Assembly: GCA_017881725.1 (NCBI GenBank)
Contig: JADGQO010000021.1
Span: forward strand, 1 to 36,243
Direction of reading: 5' to 3'
Length of the DNA: 36,243 bases
Source: Fibrobacteria bacterium
GTDB taxonomy: Bacteria; Fibrobacterota; Fibrobacteria; UBA11236
Shown: positions 7,667 through 15,998 of the stretch, piece by piece
Numbering within the stretch: the first letter of the stretch is position 1
How the letters are laid out: each line of letters starts with the position of its first letter
The notes under the pieces: model-generated
The model's input: the letters and a program-made list of their open reading frames with translations, nothing else
What the model was told of the DNA's origin: nothing
The model's database searches: none
Translations under genes and position numbers: made by a program

Positions 7667-8064
7667 GCGCCAATCCGAATTGCTTATAACTCTCTTCAAT
7701 CAGAAAACTATTTCGCACACGATTCTGAATTCGTTTACCAGGGGATCCACTACGGAGAAGCCGATCTTCTGGTCAACTATGTTTTGGAGATTTTTGCGTC
7801 GTCCAGTTTTCTGACCGCCATGGATAATCAAAACGATTTACTGACCCTCGCGAAATTTGGATTTGGATCTCGTTCCGTTTTTTCGGTCCTGGTCCCGCTG
7901 ATACTGGATTTCACAAGCGCGCAACCATCCGTCCGGAGTTCGGGAATGTTCACCCGCATCCTTTGGGGCCAGGGGCGCAAGTGAGGCAGGGTATTTGTTG
8001 GATGCCGGATATTCCGGTACCCGGGGCAAGCATTTCCGTTTGCTTTTCATCCGGAGGATGAACG

Positions 8065-8721
8065 GTGAAATACATTCTGGTATTGTTGGTGTTCATTCGA
8101 TTTGGCAATGGGGCCACGACGATTTATTTGGAATCGGGGAGAATTCCAGGGTAGTCTGATATCCATTTCGGAAAAAACCTTCGATTTGAAATTAACATCA
8201 GGCGAAATGAAAAAAATTCCGATTACAAAAATTGTCGCCATTCGTAACGAGAACGCTTTCGACAAAGGAATCCACAGCCGACGCGAGACCTCAAGCGGTC
8301 GCTGCTGCCGCGTCGGCGGAGGCATCCATCCACGCCCCAAACGCAGGCACGCAGGATTCATTACGGGATGAGTTCGAACAACATGTACTACGCTCCAGTC
8401 AATGGCGTGGGCCATTCGCCTGCCGTCATTAAGACCTTCACTAATTGCTACTACTATGAGGAAAGGACGGAATCCTGCGGCCAAGCGACCTGGATCGGAA
8501 TCGTCGGCGATGAACTGGAGACTGCGGTCGGCAAGATCCCGGAAGCCAAGTCAGTCGCGCATGGCATCCAATTCACAACCGCCATGCAGGCCGTTTCCCT
8601 GGTCGCGCCTACAGAGGCGGCAGGGCCCGCGTCGATCCGCGATCATTCACTGCAAATCCCACGCTTCCCAAATTCCGGTATCAATTCGACGCAGATCGTG
8701 GAGATCCGCGAAATCGCCTAA
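8065..8721 (+). pseudogene. Frameshifted gene for a small exported protein
   Basis: A GTG at 8065 has GGAGG 7 bases upstream and begins a signal-peptide-like sequence (MKYILVLLVFIRFG), but the frame closes after about 29 codons. Removing one G from the GGGG run near 8138 joins it to a reading that continues GEFQGSLISISEKTFDLK and IPITKIVAI, which looks like a small beta-rich domain. A further shift near 8270 leads to an Ala-rich stretch, and another near 8365 to the 117-codon frame ending at 8721. Three same-direction shifts return to the original frame. I do not recognise the family. It may be a decayed gene or a sequence with indel errors; the downstream portion is the least certain. Confidence 0.4.
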
Positions 8722-8784
8722 AACGCAAATGAGATTTAAAGCCACTAACCGCCCGAGTCGCCATATATTCGGGACGGGGGAAAC

Positions 8785-9855
8785 ATGTCACCTACTTCAA
8801 ATTTTTCAGCATCTGCTTACCTTTCGCGTTTCGCGGCGGCCCTGCTCATGGCCGGATTCACCTTATCGACCGCGGCCCTTAAACCTTGTGGATTCAGTTT
8901 TGGGTCGGGCTGGAATGGGCTCAGCGTCAATTACGCGGCCTCATCGGATTTCGTGACCATCTGGGCGGGCGCGGATGAAAACTGGAACACCTATTGGATC
9001 GGCGACATGCTCAAAGCGTGCAAGCCGGGCGGCAAATTGGCGGGCATGACCCCGGTGTATTACAGCTACATCATCGCGTTCACGGCGCGCAGGGATTTGG
9101 GTTTGCAGGATTGCAATGTCGGGAGCCCAAACCTTTGCCAAAAGGGGGCGAATTTCATCCGGCAAAAAAAAGATCGGATCCTGTCGCAGTACGCCAAATA
9201 CGCTTCGGAGACCGCCAAGGCCTGGGGCACCACGGACCCCATTGTTTGGATGATGGAGCCGGACTATTTCCAATATGCCAGCGACACGCAACAGGAGGGC
9301 GGGCCTTTAACCTATGCCGAAGCGGGAAGCATGATGAAGGACCTGGTCGCCAAGGTTCGGGAGAGCCTGCCTAATGCCGTCTTCTCGCTCGACATTTCCC
9401 CGTGGATGCCCGATGCCGCCAAATGGTACGCGGCTTTCCAAATGAACGACTTCACCTATATCAACACTTCCGGCGGGGGAACCGACGCGGACAACGCCCG
9501 CATCCGCGTCGCCAATAGCCTGACCTGGAAAAGCGTTCACGACATTACGGGCAAGCCCATCATCGCCGATGACGGCTACGGCGTGGCCGGCAGTTCGACC
9601 TTCCATGACGCGACTTGGGACGACGTCAACAACCTGAACGCGCGCATCGCCGATGGCGTGGTGGCCATCAGCCAGACCAACCCCAAGTCCGATTGGAATT
9701 CCACCCTCACCGGCATTCGCGGACAGTTGAAAATAAATGCCTGTAACGTGGGTCTCCTTCCGCGCGTTTCCGTCCCGGGACGCGGCTTGGGATCCATCCG
9801 ATGGGATGCCTTGGGGCGTCCGGCCTCCATGCAACGGTTGCTGTTTCTCAAGTAG
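8785..9855 (+). CDS. Secreted protein, possible TIM-barrel glycoside hydrolase-like
   Basis: The 356-residue product has a signal peptide (residues 1 to about 31, hydrophobic FAAALLMAGFTLSTAA). The body has alternating strands and helices with IVWMMEPDYFQ near 148-158, AVFSLDISPWMP near 195-206, and PIIADDGYG near 257-265. These look like successive barrel strands, with the Glu of MEP in a place that could be an acid/base residue as in clan GH-A enzymes. I cannot name a family. The C-terminus (SIRWDALGRPASMQ) recalls the short terminal beta segments of secreted proteins in this phylum. It stands alone, ending 9 bases from a convergent gene. Confidence 0.6.
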   Translation: MSPTSNFSASAYLSRFAAALLMAGFTLSTAALKPCGFSFGSGWNGLSVNYAASSDFVTIWAGADENWNTYWIGDMLKACKPGGKLAGMTPVYYSYIIAFTARRDLGLQDCNVGSPNLCQKGANFIRQKKDRILSQYAKYASETAKAWGTTDPIVWMMEPDYFQYASDTQQEGGPLTYAEAGSMMKDLVAKVRESLPNAVFSLDISPWMPDAAKWYAAFQMNDFTYINTSGGGTDADNARIRVANSLTWKSVHDITGKPIIADDGYGVAGSSTFHDATWDDVNNLNARIADGVVAISQTNPKSDWNSTLTGIRGQLKINACNVGLLPRVSVPGRGLGSIRWDALGRPASMQRLLFLK

Positions 9856-9864
9856 GCGAAAACC

Positions 9865-10944
9865 TTACTCCAACACCCGAATCGCGTTCGAAAACGCCCC
9901 GAAGGCCGCTTCCAGGTTCGCCAAGCCCTTGCGGAATTCCTGCAACACTTTCTTGCTGATGAGCACATGCCCGGAGTTTTTCGCGCCGCTCGTTTCCGCG
10001 CCGCTTTTCGCCGCGCCCAGCTTGGGGGGCCGACCCGGTTTACGCTTCAGCGCCACTGAGGCTACATCCGTCTTACGCGGCCGCCCGCGCTTCCCGGGAA
10101 CCTTTACCGGAGTTGCCGGCGTTGCACCCAGCGAGTCGGACTTGCGGGGACGCCCTCTTTTTCCCGGCGTCTTCACCGCACCGCCCAGCGCCACGTTGCC
10201 GGCGGATGAGCCCGATTTTTCCGCACTCTTTTTCGAAGCCGCCCGCGCCGCGGGTCCGGCTTCATTCACCCAACGGATCAAGGTCGGATAGCTCACGCCG
10301 AATTTTTTCTGGGCCTGGGTCAATCCTCCGCGGCCTTGTTCCGTAATGAACGTCACGATTTCTTTCTGAAGTTCGGGCGAGTAGCGTCGGCCCTGGCCCG
10401 AGCCTTTTTTTCCCGCCGCCGTCTTCCCGGAAGCGGCGGATTTCCCCGGGAAGGACGCGCGCGACTGCAATTCTTTTCCTGGCTTGAACGTTTTCATCGT
10501 CTTTCCGGTATTCGCCGCAGCGGTTTTTTTGGATCCCGGGGGGCGGCCGCGCTTGCCCTTTGGTTTCACTTCGCCGGCGGAGGATTTTTCCATCGTGGAT
10601 TCGCTTTGCATGTTTTTTTCTCCCGCAGCCTTGGCCGCCGTCACGTTTGGTTTAGAGGATTCGTCGCCCGAGGCGGATGCATTGGATTTTGATTTTTTTT
10701 CCGCGCCGCCCGCAGGGCTTTCGCTCTCGTCCAGATCTTCCGACACGCGCATGGCACGCAGCACTTCATTGAACTCGGATTCGGACAGGGCCGGATCGTT
10801 GCTTTTGATTTGGTAGGATGTGAAATTCGAACCGGGGTATTTCAGCAAATGATCATAAACTTTTTGCTTGGCGGGATCGGAAAACTTAATCTGTTTCCTT
10901 TTCGCTGCTGCCGCCGTCGTCGCCTTTGTTTCCGCCGTTGCCAT
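9865..10944 (-). CDS. Lys/Ala-rich AT-hook DNA-binding protein with a central HTH
   Basis: The 359-residue product has a domain at about 17-72 with alternating charge (SDPAKQKVYDHLLKYPG), then a long low-complexity Lys/Ala/Ser region. Four AT-hook cores are visible: KRGRPPGS (131-138), two KRGRPRK (262-268, 285-291) and KPGRPPK (302-308). A helix-turn-helix resembling the start of a transposase or Hin-type HTH lies at about 189-228 (SPELQKEIVTFI, then VSYPTLIRWVNEA). A C-terminal helix (LISKKVLQEFRKGLANLEAAF) could mediate assembly. AT-hooks bind the minor groove of AT-rich DNA, as in HMGA proteins. A nucleoid-associated or regulatory role is likely. The start has GAGG just upstream. It looks like a single-copy chromosomal gene, not a transposase. 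Confidence 0.75.
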   Translation of the reverse strand: MATAETKATTAAAAKRKQIKFSDPAKQKVYDHLLKYPGSNFTSYQIKSNDPALSESEFNEVLRAMRVSEDLDESESPAGGAEKKSKSNASASGDESSKPNVTAAKAAGEKNMQSESTMEKSSAGEVKPKGKRGRPPGSKKTAAANTGKTMKTFKPGKELQSRASFPGKSAASGKTAAGKKGSGQGRRYSPELQKEIVTFITEQGRGGLTQAQKKFGVSYPTLIRWVNEAGPAARAASKKSAEKSGSSAGNVALGGAVKTPGKRGRPRKSDSLGATPATPVKVPGKRGRPRKTDVASVALKRKPGRPPKLGAAKSGAETSGAKNSGHVLISKKVLQEFRKGLANLEAAFGAFSNAIRVLE

Positions 10945-11013
10945 GGAACCTCGATGAAGTTGAGGTCCAGCAAGTTAGCTAATTTGCGCGGATCGACGCG
11001 GGCTCTGTGGTCT

Positions 11014-11097
11014 CGGTCGGCGGCCCTGCCGGATAAATATCCGTCCGGATTAGTTTCCGCGCGGTCGCGGTCGGCGGCCCCGCCGGATAAGAATCCG
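11014..11097. repeat. Pair of 30-bp direct repeats with internal hairpins upstream of the AT-hook gene
   Basis: Positions 11014-11043 and 11068-11097 are near-identical direct repeats, both CGGTCGGCGGCCC/T followed by GCCGGATAA and ATCCG. Each contains a small foldback (CGGATA-aa-TATCCG; CCGGAT-aaga-ATCCGG). They lie 70-153 bases upstream of the AT-hook gene's start and 28 bases past the end of the gene before it. They could be binding sites for a regulator or the AT-hook protein itself, or a dispersed repeat. Confidence 0.55.
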
Positions 11098-11124
11098 GTC
11101 GCCGGACGAAATTCCGGGTGGGCG

Positions 11125-11574
11125 TTATTTCATTTCCAGAAAATAACCGCGCAGTCCCAAAAACTCCGGAATGTCCTCGCTGAAAGGCTGGAGCAGCGCA
11201 TCATGATACTTGCCGAAGGCCGTGGATTTGCCGGAAAAAATCAGGGCATGCAACCAATGCTGCGTTTCAAAATAACCGCCCCCCTGCACCTTCCATCCGG
11301 GAGTCAGAATCCTGCATCCGCTGCTGCTTACCGCTTCCACATGGCCCCGTCCTTCGACTTCCAAATATTGGTAGACGATATTGGCATGGTACGGGGTTTT
11401 GGAAACGGGCGAAAGCACCACGTGGAGGATTCCGGTATTGATCAGCAGGACGAATTTTCCATCCGAGGCTTGCGAGGTATCGGTGAGATCGATGTAGGAC
11501 TTGACCTCCAGGCGCGGCAGCAGGGAGGTTTCGGCGGCGCGGGCGTTGCCCTCCGGAGGAGTCGTCGTCATCAT
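11125..11574 (-). CDS. Conserved-looking unknown protein coupled to hldE
   Basis: The 149-residue product is soluble and mixed alpha/beta, with KFVLLINTGILHVVLSP, YHANIVYQYLEVEGRG and FLGLRGYFLEM. I do not recognise it. The start codons ATGATGA overlap the hldE stop codon, so it is translated with hldE; a start at 11682 would lie inside hldE. Coupling to LPS heptose synthesis suggests an envelope-related or housekeeping role, but nothing in the sequence proves that. There is no signal peptide or membrane segment. Confidence 0.7.
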   Translation of the reverse strand: MMTTTPPEGNARAAETSLLPRLEVKSYIDLTDTSQASDGKFVLLINTGILHVVLSPVSKTPYHANIVYQYLEVEGRGHVEAVSSSGCRILTPGWKVQGGGYFETQHWLHALIFSGKSTAFGKYHDALLQPFSEDIPEFLGLRGYFLEMK

Positions 11575-13097
11575 GTGGCCGCGCGAATTTTTTTCAGCAG
11601 GCCAGAGGTGGAAAGGCCGGGAATTTTTTCGACGACATGGATGCGTCCGCCGTTTTCCTTGACCAGCGGGGCCTCGATGCAATCGGGACCGTATTCCGAT
11701 CCGTTGACGTGGACATTGGGCCGGATTTCCGCCAGGAAAGGCATGGGCACGGTCTCATCGAACACATGCACGAAATCCACCGCGCGCAAGGCCAGCAACA
11801 TGCGCGCGCGTTCTTCCTCTGGGACGATGGGGCGCTTCTCGCCCTTGTAGGCCCGCACGGAGCCGTCGCTGTTCAATCCGACAATCAACACGTCGCCCTG
11901 CCGTCGCGCTTCTTCCAGAATATGCACGTGGCCGGCATGGAGCAAATCGAACGATCCGTTCACGGTGACGATTTTTTTTCCCGCCGCGCGCAAGGCCGCG
12001 GCCAAGGGAGCCAATTGCCCACGCGCCAATAAACGCTCCTCGGCGTTCCCGCCCGGCGCGCCCGCTTCAGTAACACCCATGTTACCTGAGAAACCGCCTC
12101 CGTTCCGAAATCCCGCCGCGCTCCACCCTTGCTCGGTGGCTAAAAGCTCGGGTCCCGTCACCGTGGCCGTACCGAATTTTCCGACCACAACTCCCGCAGC
12201 CCGGTTGGCCAGGCGCAAGGATTCTTCCAGGCTTCCGCCCGCCGCGCGCGTCAGCGCGAAGGCCGCCACCACGGTATCGCCCGCGCCGCTCACGTCGTAT
12301 ACCTCGCGCGCCTGGGTGGGCAAGTGGAAATGCGCCCCGGTATCGCGGTTGAAAAACGTAATGCCGCGCGGACCCAAGGTCAGGATCACATGGGTATGCA
12401 ATTTTTCGCGCAACGCGCCGCCATTGGCCAGAATCATGGCCGGGGTCGGTTCGTTTTCGCTTTGCCCCAACAGGCCCTGCGACTCCTTCCAGTTGGGCGT
12501 GATGTAATCGCAATCCTGATAGTAACCTACGTGTTGCGGGCGGGGATCGACCAGCACCTGCTTGCCCAGGGCATGGGCCTCGCGGATGATGGCTTGGGTG
12601 AGATTGCGCGTCAGGAATCCCTTGGCATAATCGGACAAGACCACCAAGCCGCAATCGGGCAAACGCTTTCTATAGGCCAAGAGAATCAATTCCTCCGTAT
12701 GCGCGGATATCGGAGGCGTGTCCTCATAGTCCAGGCGCAGCAATTGCTGTCCCTGTCCCACCAGACGCGTCTTGCGCATGGTGGGCCGCCCGTCTTCGAT
12801 GCGTTGAAAATCGATGCCGAGTTTCCCCGCCAAATCCGTGAACTTGTCTCCATGCCAATCGCGACCGATAAGTCCGATCAAAACGGCTTTGCCGCCCAGG
12901 CTGGCCACATTGGCGGCGGTGTTGGCCGCGCCCCCCAGCACGCGCCTAGTTTTTTCATTCGTGACGCGCAGCACGGGGACGGGCGCTTCCGGCGACAACC
13001 GCGAGCAATCTCCGGAAAGGAATTCGTCCAGGAAAACGTCGCCCATAACGAGCACGGCTTGGGTGGGGAATCTTTGGATGAGGTCGGCCGTATTCAT
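11571..13097 (-). CDS. hldE: Bifunctional heptose-7-phosphate kinase / heptose-1-phosphate adenylyltransferase
   Basis: The 508-residue product makes ADP-heptose precursor for LPS inner core. The N-terminal half is a PfkB/ribokinase-type kinase (RfaE domain I) with GGAANTAANVASLGG at 55-69 and the anion-hole GAGD at 271-274. The C-terminal half is a cytidylyltransferase-like adenylyltransferase (domain II) with GSFDLLHAGHV (381-391) and LNSDGSVR (408-415). The order kinase then transferase and the length match HldE. A Gly/Asn-rich linker of about 25 residues near 330-352 joins the two and is a little longer than usual. It implies a Gram-negative envelope with heptose-containing LPS. Confidence 0.95.
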   Translation of the reverse strand: MNTADLIQRFPTQAVLVMGDVFLDEFLSGDCSRLSPEAPVPVLRVTNEKTRRVLGGAANTAANVASLGGKAVLIGLIGRDWHGDKFTDLAGKLGIDFQRIEDGRPTMRKTRLVGQGQQLLRLDYEDTPPISAHTEELILLAYRKRLPDCGLVVLSDYAKGFLTRNLTQAIIREAHALGKQVLVDPRPQHVGYYQDCDYITPNWKESQGLLGQSENEPTPAMILANGGALREKLHTHVILTLGPRGITFFNRDTGAHFHLPTQAREVYDVSGAGDTVVAAFALTRAAGGSLEESLRLANRAAGVVVGKFGTATVTGPELLATEQGWSAAGFRNGGGFSGNMGVTEAGAPGGNAEERLLARGQLAPLAAALRAAGKKIVTVNGSFDLLHAGHVHILEEARRQGDVLIVGLNSDGSVRAYKGEKRPIVPEEERARMLLALRAVDFVHVFDETVPMPFLAEIRPNVHVNGSEYGPDCIEAPLVKENGGRIHVVEKIPGLSTSGLLKKIRAAT

Positions 13098-13187
13098 GGG
13101 TTTTCCGGAGGCATGGTTTCATTTTACCTCTTTTCACCGCCGAAATGTCATGGGGCAAGGCCAGAACCGCGCGGAAACCACGCGCTT

Positions 13188-13816
13188 TTACTCCGGCACG
13201 TCCTTGATGGGGTACTTCATGATGTGCTTTTCCCACGCCGTATCCTCCAATCCGCGCCGCCAGAGACCGGATTCCCAAGTCGCAGAGTACATGTGGCCGT
13301 TCCAGCCCAACATGTTCGGCGCCGTTTCCCAAATGGGCAATATCGCCCCCCAAGGTTTCCATGCGGTAGACCCTGGATCTCTCCGGTAGGCCGTCACGCT
13401 ATCCATGCTATCACGTAACGAGATGGTGGCTACCAGGGTTTTCCCCAGCAAACCAATCCCCCGCACATTGCGTCCGGTGAAACCCACGGGACTCATATCT
13501 TCCCAGACATGACTTGAATGTCGATCCCGCAAAGGGACGCGGAAAATTCGGCCCGTGCGCAGGGTTCCCAGATAAAGCGAGGAGTCGAGAATCGAGAGCG
13601 TAAAAAAACATTCCGACGGTTGCCCTGCCATGAGCTTCCATTGTACGCTGCCATAGGCGCCCTCCCAAACCCGCCCCCGGGCGCATCGAGTCCGGCGAAA
13701 CGCCATTTGGGAATGCTGTCTTCCGGATCGATGGCTTGTGCCCTTCGTCCCGAAGTCGGGCAGGCGGAGCCCAGGCACAGCCAAGCTGTGAATAGTATCA
13801 CCAAGCGAATCAACAT
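13188..13816 (-). pseudogene. Secreted beta-propeller-like protein, broken by one frameshift
   Basis: The reading starts at 13816 with a signal sequence (MLIRLVILFTAWLCLGSAC, possibly a lipoprotein) and runs to about 13675 (WRFAGLDAPG). A second frame continues with VWEGAYGSVQWKLM and goes to the stop at 13188. One extra G in the G run near 13670 would join them as a single protein of about 209 residues. The body has repeated blade-like units (SLYLGTLRTGRIFRV, VRGIGLLGKTLVATIS, HMYSATWESGLWRRG), as in BNR or kelch-like propellers. It follows the lipoprotein gene at 13868 by 51 bases in the same direction, so it is likely in that operon. Confidence 0.6.
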
Positions 13817-13867
13817 TTAATTTCCGATCACCGTTCCATTCAGGGTTTCCCAGGACACGGCTGAAAA

Positions 13868-15391
13868 TTACTTTTTGTATCCACCATCCCATCCGCGTAG
13901 CGCCGTGGGCAGGGCGTCGGGGCTGCCGGACCAAGGCTCCACGGTGGAAAAAGGAAAGTGAAACGCGTAACCATAACGATCCGATTGGAAGTCCGCCTGT
14001 CCGGTAACGTCCGTTTCAAACGCGGCCGTGCCGAATTGGGAGGGCGCGGTCATCGTCTCGTCGCAATAGAAACGCGCGCTATCCGGCGCCGTCGACGAGT
14101 AGTCGCCCTGGAAATACACCGCTTCCAAGGTTGGATTCATGCCCAAGTGGTTCACGGCAGCATAGTCCCCCCAGACCTTGTTCACGCCGTCGGCATCGCC
14201 GAAGCGATAGATTTGCCGGAGCGTTTCCTGGACCAAGGCCAGACGGTACACGGCCGTGTCCTGGCGCCCGTTGTCTGCGTATGGCCAACGGATAGGCAGC
14301 TCGGGCGAGGAAATGCGCGTGCCGGAAAAATCCAAGGCCAGGCTGTCCTTACCATATAGGCGGATGAGCTCGGGAGGATAGGTCGGGGCCAGACGCGCCC
14401 GTCCTTCGTACAACGTGAAGAACAGGGCATTGGCCAAAGTGATTTCCTGGTTGCTCAAGACCAGCAAGGTCCGGGTGCTTCGGAAAAAAGAAATGCGGAG
14501 GCGGTTGAAATCCACCTGGAAATCGAAACGGGGATGGCGGATATCGTCCGTGTTCACGGCAATAGTCCCGTCGATCAAATCCGCCAACGGTCCGGTTTTG
14601 TACTTGACGGAGGGAGGAATTAGGGTAACATCCGTGATACGTACGTACGAGTCCAAATCGAAAAGATCGGCCTTCAGCGTGTCGCCTTCGGCATGTCCGA
14701 CCATGCCCGGTCCGTAATGGAAAGCCACGTCGATTTGAAAGGTCCCGTTCTGGAAATGGTAGACGCCGTTCGCGAAGGAATAATCAAAACCGTCCAATAG
14801 GCCGATGGGATAAGCCGTGCCGGTCAGGGCCCGCGCGATTTTCAAGGCGAACTCGGTGTTCTCCAGGCCTTCTTCCTTGGTTTTTTCGATGGAGAATTGC
14901 GAGACGGCCAGCGCCAGCCGCATCAACACGGGCTCCTGGGCATAGGCCGGGCAGCCGCTATCCAATTTCGCCAGTCGGAATTGCCAAGCCAAAGCCGGGT
15001 GCACTTTATAATCGAGCGTGGCGGAACTGCGCAGCCCGGCTTGATCGGTAAGGGTCAAACCGATTTTGCCGTCGCCGCTCCGGGACAAGGGCAGGGCCAA
15101 GGTGTCCGCCGTCTGGGTCACGGTATCGGCTAGGCCGTCCCCGTCCCGGTCCCAGGCATATTCGACCACCAATCCGTCATCGGCCACGGGCCGCGATGTG
15201 ACGCCGCCGTACATGCGCAAGGTATCGCCTTCGATCAGGGAGGCCGAGTCCAGCCGCCGCAAAAAGGCCTTGCTGTCCACGGTGAATCGATCCGCGTCCG
15301 GATCGGAGGGGTTTTGGTATTCCCGATTGCAGCCCAAGAGTAACAGGCAAGTTACCCAGGCCAAAGCCGCCGCCCGCGCGCGGCGCGTCAA
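13868..15391 (-). CDS. Large lipoprotein with a PKD-like N-terminal domain
   Basis: The 507-residue product has a lipoprotein signal ending LLLLGC (Cys near residue 21). Beyond it lies a PKD/Ig-like segment (EYAWDRDGDGLADT, then GKIGLTLTDQAG), followed by a long unrecognised region. The likely start is the TTG at 15391, which overlaps the upstream stop as TTGA and puts the signal peptide at the very N-terminus. An in-frame ATG at 15451 would add 20 residues that lie inside the preceding gene. It is part of a three-gene minus-strand operon with the 110-residue membrane protein and the frameshifted propeller gene. Envelope function is unknown. Confidence 0.75.
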   Translation of the reverse strand: MTRRARAAALAWVTCLLLLGCNREYQNPSDPDADRFTVDSKAFLRRLDSASLIEGDTLRMYGGVTSRPVADDGLVVEYAWDRDGDGLADTVTQTADTLALPLSRSGDGKIGLTLTDQAGLRSSATLDYKVHPALAWQFRLAKLDSGCPAYAQEPVLMRLALAVSQFSIEKTKEEGLENTEFALKIARALTGTAYPIGLLDGFDYSFANGVYHFQNGTFQIDVAFHYGPGMVGHAEGDTLKADLFDLDSYVRITDVTLIPPSVKYKTGPLADLIDGTIAVNTDDIRHPRFDFQVDFNRLRISFFRSTRTLLVLSNQEITLANALFFTLYEGRARLAPTYPPELIRLYGKDSLALDFSGTRISSPELPIRWPYADNGRQDTAVYRLALVQETLRQIYRFGDADGVNKVWGDYAAVNHLGMNPTLEAVYFQGDYSSTAPDSARFYCDETMTAPSQFGTAAFETDVTGQADFQSDRYGYAFHFPFSTVEPWSGSPDALPTALRGWDGGYKK

Positions 15392-15720
15392 AACGAAACC
15401 ACCACGATTAGGCTGCCCAGCGCGGCTCCGGTCAATCCGACCCAGGTCCATTGATCTTCCCGTTGAACCCGGTCACGAAACTCCACGGTATTTCCGGTAA
15501 ACGCGGATCGACGATACATGTCCATGTCCCGCTCGGCATCCTGATGCTCAAGATAGGCCAGCATCCCGCCGCCGGCCATCAGCGCCAGGCCCGCGCCGGT
15601 CCAATACCAATGCAGGGAGGCATGCGGTTTCGGGGATTCCTGCGCGAAGGTTTCCGTGCCGAGGAACAGCAGGCTGGCCAGAAATATAGCGCTACGATAA
15701 TTTACGGGACGACGAATCAC
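15388..15720 (-). CDS. Small exported/membrane protein with two hydrophobic segments
   Basis: The 110-residue product has a signal peptide (SAIFLASLLFLGTETFAQES, about residues 10-29) and then two membrane helices (WTGAGLALMAGGGMLAYLEH, about 40-59, and WVGLTGAALGSLIVVVSF at the C-terminus). A charged segment (DAERDMDMYRR) lies between them. Its stop codon overlaps the TTG start of the following lipoprotein gene. I do not recognise the family. Small two-helix proteins of this layout often precede outer-envelope lipoproteins in Fibrobacterota-like genomes, which I offer only as context. It is divergent from the DUF2339 gene across 278 bases that must hold both promoters. Confidence 0.65.
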   Translation of the reverse strand: MIRRPVNYRSAIFLASLLFLGTETFAQESPKPHASLHWYWTGAGLALMAGGGMLAYLEHQDAERDMDMYRRSAFTGNTVEFRDRVQREDQWTWVGLTGAALGSLIVVVSF

Positions 15721-15998
15721 TGCTGCTCCCAGGACGATTTTTTATTCAAGGTGGCGCGGCGCGAAAATACAAACTACGGTTTATCGTTCGCAGTGTAAAC
15801 TACAAATGAGCGAGCGGTCCAAAAACCGGTTGTCGTTTCATTAACGAATCGCCGGGATTGGAAACCGTCGTTACCGGACTTTAGATTGCGTTCGTCCAAC
15901 CTTTCGCGGACCACGTCTTACCGTTTGTTACCATTTCGATGCCCGGAGCCCGGCACCGGGACCGTCCGTGACGCATTTCTCGGGAAAGGTTATTTGCC

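Noticed and set aside
9865..10944. Transposase of an insertion sequence
   Set aside because: An HTH resembling IS-type proteins is present, but there is no catalytic domain, no terminal inverted repeats and four AT-hooks, so a DNA-binding protein fits better.
10810..11850. Plus-strand frame of 346 codons crossing the AT-hook gene start
   Set aside because: It covers the start of the AT-hook gene, the repeat-bearing promoter region, the unknown minus-strand gene and the end of hldE. It has no ribosome-binding site or domain.
12324..13418. Long plus-strand open frame of 364 codons
   Set aside because: It lies antisense to hldE, which has complete domains and motifs. The plus-strand translation has no recognisable domain and owes its openness to GC-rich codon usage.
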